64,000 bases of DNA, from contig NC_017033.1 in assembly GCF_000242255.2 (NCBI RefSeq), forward strand, positions 1,054,001 through 1,118,000. The letters run 5' to 3'. The stretch is from Frateuria aurantia DSM 6220. Its GTDB lineage: Bacteria > Pseudomonadota > Gammaproteobacteria > Xanthomonadales > Rhodanobacteraceae. Made by a program: the position numbers and the translations under genes. Under the pieces are notes generated by a model. That model ran no database searches. It had not been told where the DNA came from and worked only from the letters and a program-made list of their open reading frames with translations. Below are positions 30,082 to 38,843 of the stretch, piece by piece. Numbering within the stretch: the first letter of the stretch is position 1; every line of letters starts with the position of its first letter.

Positions 30082-30407
30082 TCGTCGGGATGAGCCGCAC
30101 CACGGGCCAGCCGGTGCATGGTGTGGCCTATCTCGTGCAATGCATCGAAGACGTGCTGACCACGCCGCTGGGCAGCCGCCGGATGCGTCCCGAGTACGGC
30201 TCATCCATCCGCCAGATGGTCGATCTGCCCATGAACGAGGGCTGGAAAAGCGCCGTGCAGGCCGAGACCGTGCGGGCGCTGTCCCGCTGGATCCCGACCT
30301 TCAAACTTTCCTCCGCCCAGGTGGTGTCCGTGCTCAATGGCACGATCAGCTTCACCGTGAAGGGGCAGTACCTGGGTGACAACGTCACCCTGCAGGTGAG
30401 TGCATGA
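30078..30407 (+). CDS. W: baseplate wedge protein gpW (gp25-like)
   Basis: This 109-residue protein contains CIEDVLTTPLGSRRMRPEYG and DLPMNEGWKSAVQAETVRAL, the gp25-like/P2 gpW signature with the EPR-type region. It forms the baseplate wedge and starts sheath assembly. Overlaps J by four bases. Confidence 0.9.
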   Translation: MIVGMSRTTGQPVHGVAYLVQCIEDVLTTPLGSRRMRPEYGSSIRQMVDLPMNEGWKSAVQAETVRALSRWIPTFKLSSAQVVSVLNGTISFTVKGQYLGDNVTLQVSA

Positions 30408-31288
30408 GCCTGATCGATCTTTCCCAGCTGCCGGTACCCGACGTGGTCGAGACGTTGGCCTACGAGGATATTTTCCAGGCCCTGCTGACCGACCTGATGG
30501 CGGCTGCCGGTGACAGCTGGACCTCGGCGATGGAAACCGACCCGGTGATGAAGCTGATGGAGGTCTGCGCCTATCGCGAGCTGATGCTGCGGGCCCGGGT
30601 TAACGATGCGGTGAAGGGCTGTTTTCTCTCCACGGCAACTGGTTCGGATCTCGACAATCTGGCGGCGTTCTTCCAGGTCGAGCGGGAGACAGTCATGCCG
30701 GCCGATGCCAGCACCGGCACCGCGGCGGTGATGGAGAGCGACGATGCCCTGCGGGTGCGCGTCGGCCTGGCACCATCATCGTTCTCGGTAGCCGGGCCGG
30801 AAGAGGCCTACGAGTACTGGGCCCGCACCGCTTCGACGCACATCGTCGATGCCAAGGCGACCAGCCCCAATCCCGGCGAGGTGGTGGTGGCCGTGCTGGC
30901 TGACAGCGCGGATGGCACGGCCTCGGACGATATCGTGGCCGCCGTGCAGGCGATCCTGTCTGATGACGATGTGCGGCCCATGACCGATCAGGTCACGGTG
31001 CAGTCAGCCGCGATCGTGGGCTTCGCGGTTGCGGCGACCTTGCCGACGTACTCAGGGCCGGATCCTTCGGTGGCGCTCAGTGCGGCTGCGGATGGCCTCA
31101 ACACCTACCTGGCCAGCGCCAAGAAGATCGGCGTGTCCGTCACGCGGGCGGGCATCATCGCCGCCCTGAAGGTGGCGGGTATCCAGAACGTGATCCTGAC
31201 CGAGCCGGCCGAAGATGTCGCGATCAGCGATACCCAGGCCGGCAACTGCACGGGCATCACTCTGACCCCGGGGACGACCGTTGACTAG
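30404..31288 (+). CDS. J: baseplate J-like protein
   Basis: This 294-residue protein begins DLSQLPVPDVVETLAYEDIF and includes MKLMEVCAYRELMLRARVND, FLSTATGSDLDNLAAFFQVE and SYWARTAS-like YEYWARTASTHIVDAKATSP. It is a baseplate_J protein of the P2 wedge. Normal length. Overlaps the next gene by eight bases. Confidence 0.95.
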   Translation: MSLIDLSQLPVPDVVETLAYEDIFQALLTDLMAAAGDSWTSAMETDPVMKLMEVCAYRELMLRARVNDAVKGCFLSTATGSDLDNLAAFFQVERETVMPADASTGTAAVMESDDALRVRVGLAPSSFSVAGPEEAYEYWARTASTHIVDAKATSPNPGEVVVAVLADSADGTASDDIVAAVQAILSDDDVRPMTDQVTVQSAAIVGFAVAATLPTYSGPDPSVALSAAADGLNTYLASAKKIGVSVTRAGIIAALKVAGIQNVILTEPAEDVAISDTQAGNCTGITLTPGTTVD

Positions 31289-31826
31289 CCTGCTACCACC
31301 CAACCGCACCAGCTTCGAGGCGGCGCTGGAAGTGCCGCAGGAGCGGGTCGATGCCATCCCGACGCCACTGGCTTCGCTCTGGAACCCCGACACGGTGCCC
31401 TCGGCGCTGCTGCCGTGGCTGGCCTGGTCGCTGTCGCTGGAGAGCTGGCAGTCGTACTGGTCCGATACCGTCAAGCGCAACCGAGTCCGGCAGGCGATCA
31501 CCATCGCCCGTCATCGCGGTACTGCCGGTGCCGTGAAGGCAGCGGTGGAAGCCTTTGGTGGCTATGTGTCCATTCGGGAGTGGTGGGAAACCACCCCGAA
31601 GGGCACGCCGCACACCTTCGCCTTGCTGCTCACGCTCTCCGGCGCCGATGGCAACGTGGCCACCGCCGAGTACGTCGACGATGTGATCGAGGCGGTCCGC
31701 CAGGCGAAGCCGCTGCGCTCGCATTTCACCTTCACGCAGGGCATCAACGCGACGGGTTCAGTCGGCGTGATCGCCGCGGCCCGCCCGCTGGCCTATGCGC
31801 ATCTGCAATTTGATGGAGCTTCCTGA
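31281..31826 (+). CDS. I: tail protein I (P2 gpI)
   Basis: This 181-residue protein has the gpI signature: ALLPWLAWSLSLESWQSYWS, then RQAITIARHRGTAGAVKAAV and a C-terminal KPLRSHFTF. It completes the baseplate wedge and links fibres. The fibre gene starts at its stop codon. Confidence 0.9.
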   Translation: MTSLLPPNRTSFEAALEVPQERVDAIPTPLASLWNPDTVPSALLPWLAWSLSLESWQSYWSDTVKRNRVRQAITIARHRGTAGAVKAAVEAFGGYVSIREWWETTPKGTPHTFALLLTLSGADGNVATAEYVDDVIEAVRQAKPLRSHFTFTQGINATGSVGVIAAARPLAYAHLQFDGAS

Positions 31827-33793
31827 TGGGTTTGACAGTCACCATCACTGACGCCGGCCGCGCGGCGCTGCGCAACGCCGCCGGCAACGGCACCAATGCG
31901 GTCACGATCGCTGCGGTCGGACTCAGTTCGCAAGCCTTCACGCCCGGCGCGGCCATTCCGGCCGAGATCAAGCGGCTGACCACGATTTCCGGCGGCGCCA
32001 CGGCGGCTGATACCATCCACGTCACCGTGCTGGACTCCGGCGATGACGATTACTCAGTGTACGGTTTCGCGCTGTACCTCAGCGATGGCACGCTGTTCGC
32101 CTCCTATGGGCAATCCACGGTGATCGTGGAAAAGTCCGCCCAGGCCATGATGCAGCTGGCGCTGGATGTCCGCTTTGTCGATGTCGCGGCCAGCAGCATC
32201 AGCTTCGGCGATGCCAATTTCATGAACCCGGCGGCGACTGAGGACACGCTGGGCGTGGTCAAGCTGGCCAGTGCCGATGATGCGACGTCCGGCACGGACA
32301 ATCAGAAAGCGATCACGCCGCAGGTGCTTTCCGGGCTGCTGACGCCGAAGATCAACAATCTGCAGAGCCAGCTGAATACGGCGGTGATGACGATCCTGCC
32401 GGCGGATGACACCGTCAACACCCGGATCAATCTCTTCGCGGTGAACGATGCGACAGGCCTGCCGTTTGTGGCTGATGCCAAGGGCATCACACGCCAGCTG
32501 GCGACGGTGTCCTGGTCCTCGAACCTTGTCGGCCAGGAGGCCACAGCGCGGCAGAGCGCAGATCAGAACCTGCAGAATCAGGTCAATGTGAGGATCCCAA
32601 GTAATCCCGGCACGGGGTTTCAGTCCATCACCAACCTGACATTGTCAGCAACGGGGCAGCCCATCTTTGTCGGCTCCGGCGGAGGGACGACCCAGGGCAT
32701 CACCACCTTCAGCGATGCGCAGACCAATCAGGTTCTGCAGATCGGCTACCAGTACAAGGGGGATTACCTCTCGATCAATGTCGGTGGCTCGTGGGTCTAT
32801 GGCGCGACCCAGAGCTGGGTGAACAACCAGATTGCTGTCGAGACAAAGCGAGCATCCGGTGTCGAATCGGGTCTGCAAACCCAGCTCAACGGCGCTGCGA
32901 TGACGCTGACGGTGGCCGATGATGGCACCAATCAGCGTGCGGCACTGGTAGCCATCAACAAGGCCTGGAATCTCCCGTTCATCACCTCAGCCCAGAATGT
33001 GGGCTATCACCTGGTGCGGACCGAGCCGGGTGCGGGGTTTCAGGCGGTCACCAATTTCTCGCTCAATGCCGCGGGCCAGCCCATCTTCGTGGGCTCCGGT
33101 GGTGGCACGACCCAGGGCATCACAACCTTCAATGATGCGCAGACCAACCAGGTGCTGCAGATCGGTTACCAGTACAAGGGCGACTATCTTTCCATCAACG
33201 TGGGCGGATCGTGGGTCTACGGCGCGACGCAGAACTGGGTCACTGGCAACTTCGCCGGTCAGCAGGTCGACACGAATACCTTCGGTGTCTCCAAGATCGG
33301 GGTGAGCAAGCAGGTCGGCGCCGGGATCCAGATGCTGTGGACCTATGGCACGGACGGAGTAGGGCGCTGGTGCCCGATTTCCGCACCGGGTAATGGCTTC
33401 TATTTCGCCACCAACCTGACGATGGGGGCCGATGGGTCGCTCTATGCCTTGTCCTCGAAAGATGGTGCGACCAACGGCTATGCACCAAGCTCCTACGGCA
33501 CCATCGCCGGGGGCTACTACGTCCGCATCGGAAACATACTGATCCAGGCGTTTTCAGCAGGCGTGCTCAGTGCAGGCGATTCGATTGCATTTCCGATTGC
33601 CTTTTCAGCCGCGCCAGTGGTGTCCACGACCGTCGACAACAACCGGGACGGCGCCAATCGTCCGGTCGCCATCAATCCGACGGTCGGGACAGTGACTGCA
33701 TCGGGTTTCAAGATCAACATCGCCGCCATCTCGGGGGCGAACCAGCCGGCAGGTACCGGCCAGGTGTGGGTATTTGCCATGGGGCCTGCATAA
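31826..33793 (+). CDS. tail fibre protein with duplicated distal modules
   Basis: This 655-residue protein begins with a baseplate-attachment domain (VTITDAGRAALRNAAGNGTN, ADTIHVTVLDSGDDDYSVYG) and a linker with the tail-fibre repeat (EDTLGVVKLASADDATSG). Two nearly identical modules follow (repeat cores at 32613-32820 and 33033-33240), then a third diverged copy and a C-terminal strand-rich tip (FPIAFSAAPVVSTTVDNNRD) like phage fibre receptor-binding tips. It should recognise the host surface. The repetition suggests expansion by recombination. Confidence 0.9.
   Translation: MGLTVTITDAGRAALRNAAGNGTNAVTIAAVGLSSQAFTPGAAIPAEIKRLTTISGGATAADTIHVTVLDSGDDDYSVYGFALYLSDGTLFASYGQSTVIVEKSAQAMMQLALDVRFVDVAASSISFGDANFMNPAATEDTLGVVKLASADDATSGTDNQKAITPQVLSGLLTPKINNLQSQLNTAVMTILPADDTVNTRINLFAVNDATGLPFVADAKGITRQLATVSWSSNLVGQEATARQSADQNLQNQVNVRIPSNPGTGFQSITNLTLSATGQPIFVGSGGGTTQGITTFSDAQTNQVLQIGYQYKGDYLSINVGGSWVYGATQSWVNNQIAVETKRASGVESGLQTQLNGAAMTLTVADDGTNQRAALVAINKAWNLPFITSAQNVGYHLVRTEPGAGFQAVTNFSLNAAGQPIFVGSGGGTTQGITTFNDAQTNQVLQIGYQYKGDYLSINVGGSWVYGATQNWVTGNFAGQQVDTNTFGVSKIGVSKQVGAGIQMLWTYGTDGVGRWCPISAPGNGFYFATNLTMGADGSLYALSSKDGATNGYAPSSYGTIAGGYYVRIGNILIQAFSAGVLSAGDSIAFPIAFSAAPVVSTTVDNNRDGANRPVAINPTVGTVTASGFKINIAAISGANQPAGTGQVWVFAMGPA
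32613..32820 (+). repeat. tail-fibre internal repeat, copy 1
   Basis: About 208 bases nearly identical to 33033-33240, at an offset of exactly 420 bases (140 codons). It encodes FVGSGGGTTQGITTF, then AQTNQVLQIGYQYKGDYLSI and NVGGSWVYGATQ. The flanking module sequence before it is also related but more diverged. Confidence 0.9.
33033..33240 (+). repeat. tail-fibre internal repeat, copy 2
   Basis: Second copy of the 208-base fibre repeat. Differences from copy 1 are mostly at third codon positions and at a few residues at the ends (SITNLTLSATG versus AVTNFSLNAAG; SDAQ versus NDAQ), which shows that the protein repeat has been kept under selection. Confidence 0.9.
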
Positions 33794-34279
33794 ATGACTG
33801 ACAACACCGACGAGACGGCACCGGTGGCCACCGCAGCTGCCGTGGACATGGCGACCGATGCGACATCGAATGTCGAGACGCAATGGCCTGCCCGCTACTA
33901 CGCCAGCTATGACACGTCCGCCACCGGGCCCACCGAGGTCTCCGGCTGGTATGACGTGTGGGGCATGTCCAGCACGGCGAATGTGCCTGCGGCTGCGGAT
34001 ATGCTTGCGCTTACGGTCGAGCAATGGGCTGCTCGGCTTCCGTATGGGCAGGGCGTGCATGAGGGGGCCATTGTGGCCTACACGCCATCCAGCACCGTCA
34101 CTCTGGCGGATCAGGCTGGATTCGCCTACCCGGCAGCCGTCGCGACGGTACAGAGTGAGTACGGCGTCCTCAACGAGCCAACACCCGATGACTGGGTGAC
34201 CTATTTGAAGGCGCTGAAGGCCATCCGGGACGGCACCGACACCACCAGCACGGCGCTACCGGCTGCACCCGGTAGCTGA
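33794..34279 (+). CDS. putative tail fibre assembly protein
   Basis: This 161-residue protein directly follows the fibre gene and has a threonine/alanine-rich start, then TQWPARYYASYDTSATGPTE and VSGWYDVWGMSSTANVPAAA. The order fibre then small protein with a tyrosine-rich strand segment is that of fibre assembly chaperones, which keep the trimeric fibre soluble while it folds. Family match is by position and general pattern only. Confidence 0.6.
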   Translation: MTDNTDETAPVATAAAVDMATDATSNVETQWPARYYASYDTSATGPTEVSGWYDVWGMSSTANVPAAADMLALTVEQWAARLPYGQGVHEGAIVAYTPSSTVTLADQAGFAYPAAVATVQSEYGVLNEPTPDDWVTYLKALKAIRDGTDTTSTALPAAPGS

Positions 34280-34311
34280 GCCCTAGCAGGCCACATTTCA
34301 CCGATTTAGAT

Positions 34312-34332
34312 GCCCGCTGATGCGGGCTTTTT
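34312..34332 (+). terminator. rho-independent terminator before sheath gene
   Basis: GCCCGC-TGAT-GCGGGC followed by five T residues lies between the fibre-assembly gene and the sheath gene. It divides the late operon in the same place as in P2, where the FI operon starts separately. Confidence 0.8.
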
Positions 34333-34348
34333 CATGCCTGGAGCTTCT

Positions 34349-35569
34349 ATGCCTTCCACCAGTTTCTTTCATGGCGTCACGACCTCGATCGTGACCAACG
34401 GCGTGCGCACCATCTCGGTGCCCAGCTCGTCGATCATCGGCCTCGTCGATACCTTCACCCCGGGCGCCGGCGCATCGGCCAGTGCCGATACCCCGACCCT
34501 GATCACCTCGCTGACCGATGCGGCGGCGGCCTTCGGCTCGGCGTCCTCGATCTACAAAAGCCTGCAGCAGATCTACAACGTCGCCCAGCCGGTGATCGTG
34601 GCAGTGGGTGTCAACGCGGCCGCAGGCTCCACCACGAGCACCAGCGGCACGACCACCACCGATGCCAATGCGCTGACCTCGGCGATCATCGGCGGCGAAA
34701 CCACGGCCGGCGCGCGTACCGGCCTGCAGGCGCTGCTGGATGGCCAGTCGGTGCTCGGCTACCGGCCGCGCTTGGTCATCGCCCCGGGTCAGTCCGCCAA
34801 TCAGGCGGTGGCCACCGCGATGGATACCCTGGCCGGGCGCCTGCAGGCCATCGGCATCATCGATGGTCCCAACACCACTGATGACGATGCCACCGCCTAC
34901 GCCGCGAACTTCGGCAGCAAGCGACTCTTCATGGCCGACCCCTATGTGCAGGTTTATGACACCACGAGCAGCAGCACGGTGGCGCTACCCAGCAGCCCGG
35001 TGATCGCAGGCATGTTTGCGGCGACCGATGCGCAGTATGGCTACTGGGCCTCGCCTTCGAACAAGGTCATTGCCGGCATCACCGGTACCGTGCGGCCGAT
35101 CGAGTTCCTGGACGGTGATCCGTCCTGCCGTGCGAACCTGCTCAACAACGCCAACATCACCACCATCATCCGCGAGAGCGGCTTCCGGGTGTGGGGTAAC
35201 CGCACCCTGTCCAGCGATCCGCTGTGGCAGTTCGTGACCCGGGTCCGCACCGTGGACATGGTCATGGCGGCCGTGTTGGCCGGCACCCGTTGGGCGGTCG
35301 ACCTGGGCATCACCAAGGCCTATGTCCACGAGGTCACCGAGTCGGTCAACGACTTCATGCGTGACCAGAAGGCGCTGGGCGCGGTGATCGATTTCGAAGT
35401 CTATCCGGACCCGGATCTGAACACGGCGAGCGCGCTGGAGCAGGGCAAGATTTACTGGCGCATCCGCTTCACCGACGTGCCGCCGGCAGAAAACCCCAAC
35501 TTCCTGATCGAGGTCACCGATCAGTGGATCACCGAGGTGCTGGACAGCACCACGACCTCGAGCAACTAA
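34349..35569 (+). CDS. contractile tail sheath protein (P2 FI)
   Basis: This 406-residue protein begins MPSTSFFHGVTTSIVTNGVR and contains SSIIGLVDTFTPGAGASASA, SVLGYRPRLVIAPGQSANQA, RPIEFLDGDPSCRANLLNNA and GFRVWGNRTLSSDPLWQFVT. These are sheath hallmarks. It forms the contractile outer tail. Start ATG 34349 is chosen over an upstream frame because it matches the family N-terminus. Proves a contractile-tail (myovirus-type) phage. Confidence 0.95.
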   Translation: MPSTSFFHGVTTSIVTNGVRTISVPSSSIIGLVDTFTPGAGASASADTPTLITSLTDAAAAFGSASSIYKSLQQIYNVAQPVIVAVGVNAAAGSTTSTSGTTTTDANALTSAIIGGETTAGARTGLQALLDGQSVLGYRPRLVIAPGQSANQAVATAMDTLAGRLQAIGIIDGPNTTDDDATAYAANFGSKRLFMADPYVQVYDTTSSSTVALPSSPVIAGMFAATDAQYGYWASPSNKVIAGITGTVRPIEFLDGDPSCRANLLNNANITTIIRESGFRVWGNRTLSSDPLWQFVTRVRTVDMVMAAVLAGTRWAVDLGITKAYVHEVTESVNDFMRDQKALGAVIDFEVYPDPDLNTASALEQGKIYWRIRFTDVPPAENPNFLIEVTDQWITEVLDSTTTSSN

Positions 35570-35578
35570 GGAGCCGGC

Positions 35579-36082
35579 ATGATTCCGCAGACCCTCTTCA
35601 ACACCAATCTCTTTGTCGCCGGCGTGTCCTTCGCCGGCGATGTGCCGACCCTGACGCTGCCCCAGCTGCAGCTGGCCACCGACGATTACCGCGCCGGCGG
35701 CATGGACGGCACCATCGACATGGACATGGGCCTCCAGAAGATGGAGGCCTCCTTCACCACCAATGGCGTGCGCGCGGAGTCGCTGAGCCTATTCGGCCTG
35801 GCCGACGGCAACGGCTTCTCGGGGACCTTCCGCGGCAGCTTCAAGGGGCAGGGCGGCGTGACTACCGCCGTGGTGGCCACCATCCGCGGCACCCTGAAAA
35901 CCATCGACCCGGGTGACTGGTCGGCCGGTACCAAGGCCGAGATCAAGCATACCGTCGGCGTGACCTACTACAAGCTGCAGGTCGGCGGCACGGTGATCTA
36001 CGAGATCGACCCGGTGAACGCGATCCGCATCATCAATGGAACCGACCAGCTGGCCAGCATGCGCAGTGACCTGGGCCTGTAA
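35579..36082 (+). CDS. major tail tube protein (P2 FII)
   Basis: This 167-residue protein begins MIPQTLFNTNLFVAGVSFAG and ends with a NAIRIINGTDQLASMRSDLG segment, typical of the P2 tail tube FII. It polymerises into the inner tube. GGAG precedes the start; it lies nine bases after the sheath gene. Confidence 0.95.
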   Translation: MIPQTLFNTNLFVAGVSFAGDVPTLTLPQLQLATDDYRAGGMDGTIDMDMGLQKMEASFTTNGVRAESLSLFGLADGNGFSGTFRGSFKGQGGVTTAVVATIRGTLKTIDPGDWSAGTKAEIKHTVGVTYYKLQVGGTVIYEIDPVNAIRIINGTDQLASMRSDLGL

Positions 36083-36091
36083 GGAGCCGAC

Positions 36092-36415
36092 ATGACCACG
36101 AAGAACGAAAAGAAGAACCCCTGGCTGGATGTGACCGATTCCGGGGCCGTGATCCGCCTTCGCCGGGTGAGCGAGTGCAATGGCGTCAAGGTCGATCGGC
36201 TCTCGATGCGGGCCCCGACGGTGAAGGACGTGCGTACGGCACGCAAGGCTGCGGGCGAAGATTCGGCCGACCATGAGATGCAGTTGTTTGCCAGTCTGTG
36301 CGAGGTCAGCCTCAAGGATCTGGAGGGGCTGACGATGGTCGACTATGACCGTCTGCAGGCCGCCTATTTTCGCCTGGTGGCGGACGACGGGGCTGTCGCC
36401 GGCGACTGTGCATAA
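36092..36415 (+). CDS. tail assembly chaperone E
   Basis: This 107-residue protein contains WLDVTDSGAVIRLRRVSECN, APTVKDVRTARKAAGEDSAD and LTMVDYDRLQAAYFRLVADD, as in P2 gpE and related tail assembly chaperones. It binds the tape measure before tube assembly. Its end overlaps a second frame encoding the extension (E'). Confidence 0.85.
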   Translation: MTTKNEKKNPWLDVTDSGAVIRLRRVSECNGVKVDRLSMRAPTVKDVRTARKAAGEDSADHEMQLFASLCEVSLKDLEGLTMVDYDRLQAAYFRLVADDGAVAGDCA

Positions 36416-36512
36416 GCTCGCTGTGCAGTGTGTCCGACAGCTGGGCATCCAGCCGTCGGAAGTCGATCGCATGACGGTCACCGACATGCTCTGGTGGCTG
36501 CAGGAGTCGTAG
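36408..36512 (+). CDS. frameshift extension of tail chaperone (E')
   Basis: Overlapping the end of E, a second frame reads VHKLAVQCVRQLGIQPSEVD then MTVTDMLWWLQES to a stop at 36510. Tail chaperones E and E' are made as a fusion by programmed ribosome slippage, and the MLWWLQ ending is typical of E'. Here E' is in the +1 frame relative to E (equivalent to a -2 shift), not the usual -1 frame of P2. A GGGGC run near 36389-36393 is one possible slip site. Independent translation from GTG 36408 lacks a ribosome site. Confidence 0.65.
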   Translation: MHKLAVQCVRQLGIQPSEVDRMTVTDMLWWLQES

Positions 36513-36521
36513 GGAAGGACC

Positions 36522-38840
36522 ATGGCCAGGAACATCAATATCGGCCTGGTCATCGGCGGCGCGATCGCGTCGTCCATGGGCCGGGCCTTCGATGACGTGC
36601 AGTCGCGTATCGGGCGGCTGGAGAAGACCGGGCAGCGGGCCCGCGTGCTGCAGCGGATGATTGGGGAAACCCAGGAGCTGCAGCGGGACTATCAGCGTCT
36701 GGCCGCCACCGGTTCATCCATGGCGGATAGGGTGCAGCGCAAGCTGCACTCCAATCTCGATGCCTTGCGTGATCAGGGTGTGGCCGTGGCCAGCCTCGAG
36801 GCGGCCTACCGCAAATTGGGCGCGACCGCCCGGCGGGCGGAGTTTCGGGCGGTGGGCACCAGCAATTTACAGACGGCTCGTGATGGCCTGGGGCAGACCG
36901 TGGCCCAAGGCGTGCGCGTAGGCGCGACCGTGGCGGCACCGGCCTACACGGCGGCCAACTTTCAGGCCACGGTGCGCGATATCGCCATCAAGGCCGGGAT
37001 CGCCAATACGGGGCAGGAGAGCCAGGTCGCCCGCGGCATCATCGCCAATGGGCAGGCCAACGGCATGGGGCGCGGCCAGATGGCTGACCTGGTCAATCAG
37101 CTGGTCAGTGCCGGCATGGATCTGAAGCAGGCAATGAGTTACGCGCCGGTGGCGGCGAAGTTCTCGGTGGGGCAAGGTGTGTCCGGCGAAGATACCGGCA
37201 AGCTGATCTCCGCCATCAGCCGCAATGCCAAGATCACCACGCCCGAAGGCATGGCCAAGGCTCTGAGCTCAATCGCCTACCAAGGGCAGGCTGGTAACTT
37301 CGAGGCCGAAGACATGGCGCGCTGGTTCCCGGATCTCTTGGCCCAGATGCAGAAGCTGGGGCTGACCGGTCAGGACTCGGTGAACCAGCTGGGTGCCATG
37401 CTGCAGGTTCAGCGCAACGTCGCCGGCACGTCGGACGAGGCCGGCAACAACCTGGTCAACTGGATCAGCAAGATCGGCGCGCAAGAGACGGTCCAGAACT
37501 ACGCCAAGGCCGGCATCGATTATGCCGGCTCCATGCAGATGAACATGACCAAGCATGGCATGTCGGCCCTCGAGGCCAGTTTTGGCCTGGCTGAGAAATA
37601 CATTGAGGCGGTCGATCCGAAGCGTGCGGCGGACATGGCCAAGGGACTGGCCGGTATCGACAAGACCCTGGATCCCGACAAGGTGCGGGCGCAGGTGGAA
37701 GCGCTGAATCAGCAGATGCGCACGGGGCATATCTTCACCGATCTGCAGGTGAATGCGGCGCTGACCGCCTACCTGCAGGGCCGCAAGCTTTATGGGCAGC
37801 TGAAGGCCGACTCAGCCAAGGCCGGCGATATCCTGGACAAGAATCTGGCCCAGCGCAGGCAGACCAGCCTGCAGATGTGGAAGGAGGCCGGCTATGCCTG
37901 GGACAACGCGCTCAACTCCATGGGGCAGGCGATCGAACCGCTGACCGACAAGGTGGCCGGGTTCGCCAAGACGGCGGCGGCTGCGGTGGATACCGTTGCG
38001 ACCAAGGCGCCCGGGGTTGCAGAAGCCGTGCTTGGCGTTGTGGGCGGTCTGGTGGCCCTGAAGGCTGCGGCCGTGGCCTTTACCGCAGTGAAGGGGATCT
38101 ACCAGATCGGACGCTCTGTGACGGGCAAGGGGTGGCAGCCGGAAAATCGCCCGGCAGGCTTGCCCACCGGCTCCGGCGGCCCGATGGATCGAGGTGGCGT
38201 GGTGCCCGTGCGGGTTATCAACTGGCCCAAGCAGTTTGGCCCATCAGATGAGCCGGGTGGAGCCGTGGCAGGGGCTGAAGGTAGCCCTAGTGCCGGTAGC
38301 CGGATCGGCAAGGCCATCGAGGCTGCCCGCGGAGCGGCGAAGTTTGGTGGCGCGCTGGCCCTGATCGACGGCGCCATCAATGCCGGCAGCGTCTTCGCCA
38401 CTGCCAAAACGCGAGATGAGAAGTTCAGCGGCTATGGCGGCGCGGCCGGCGAGACGGTCGGGGCCACGGCGGGCGCTGCCGCCGGCGCGGCGCTGGGCTC
38501 GATCGTGCCCGTCGCCGGCACAGCCCTTGGCACCATCGCCGGTAGCATCATTGGCGGCTGGGCCGGCAAAACCCTAGGCGAACTGGCCGGCAAGCATCTG
38601 GCCACGAGTACCGCGGAGCACGCCGATGACAAGTCCTCGGCGGATGCCGACAAAGGTGCGGCGAACTTGCCGCCGATCCAGGCGGGGCCGTTCTCGCCCA
38701 CCATCCAGATCAATATGCAGCAGCCCACCGGTGATCCGCGAGCCTGGGCCGAGCAGGTCTGGCCCATTCTTCAACAGAAGCACGCTGATTACCTGGGCCG
38801 ACTCCAGCGTGGCCAGCTCTTCGATGCGCCGATGGTGTAA
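36522..38840 (+). CDS. tail tape measure protein
   Basis: This 772-residue protein has a coiled-coil start (RIGRLEKTGQRARVLQRMIG), a TP901-type core (DMARWFPDLLAQMQKLGLTG, LGAMLQVQRNVAGTSDEAGN) and two glycine/alanine-rich hydrophobic stretches near the C-terminus (VGATAGAAAGAALGSIVPVA), as in P2 gpT. It sets tail length and is ejected during infection. Full length and intact. Confidence 0.95.
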   Translation: MARNINIGLVIGGAIASSMGRAFDDVQSRIGRLEKTGQRARVLQRMIGETQELQRDYQRLAATGSSMADRVQRKLHSNLDALRDQGVAVASLEAAYRKLGATARRAEFRAVGTSNLQTARDGLGQTVAQGVRVGATVAAPAYTAANFQATVRDIAIKAGIANTGQESQVARGIIANGQANGMGRGQMADLVNQLVSAGMDLKQAMSYAPVAAKFSVGQGVSGEDTGKLISAISRNAKITTPEGMAKALSSIAYQGQAGNFEAEDMARWFPDLLAQMQKLGLTGQDSVNQLGAMLQVQRNVAGTSDEAGNNLVNWISKIGAQETVQNYAKAGIDYAGSMQMNMTKHGMSALEASFGLAEKYIEAVDPKRAADMAKGLAGIDKTLDPDKVRAQVEALNQQMRTGHIFTDLQVNAALTAYLQGRKLYGQLKADSAKAGDILDKNLAQRRQTSLQMWKEAGYAWDNALNSMGQAIEPLTDKVAGFAKTAAAAVDTVATKAPGVAEAVLGVVGGLVALKAAAVAFTAVKGIYQIGRSVTGKGWQPENRPAGLPTGSGGPMDRGGVVPVRVINWPKQFGPSDEPGGAVAGAEGSPSAGSRIGKAIEAARGAAKFGGALALIDGAINAGSVFATAKTRDEKFSGYGGAAGETVGATAGAAAGAALGSIVPVAGTALGTIAGSIIGGWAGKTLGELAGKHLATSTAEHADDKSSADADKGAANLPPIQAGPFSPTIQINMQQPTGDPRAWAEQVWPILQQKHADYLGRLQRGQLFDAPMV

Positions 38841-38843
38841 CCC

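Noticed and set aside
31826-33793. Diversity-generating retroelement target in the tail fibre
   Set aside because: The repeats are plain duplications. No reverse transcriptase gene or adenine-biased template/variable pair is present in the window.
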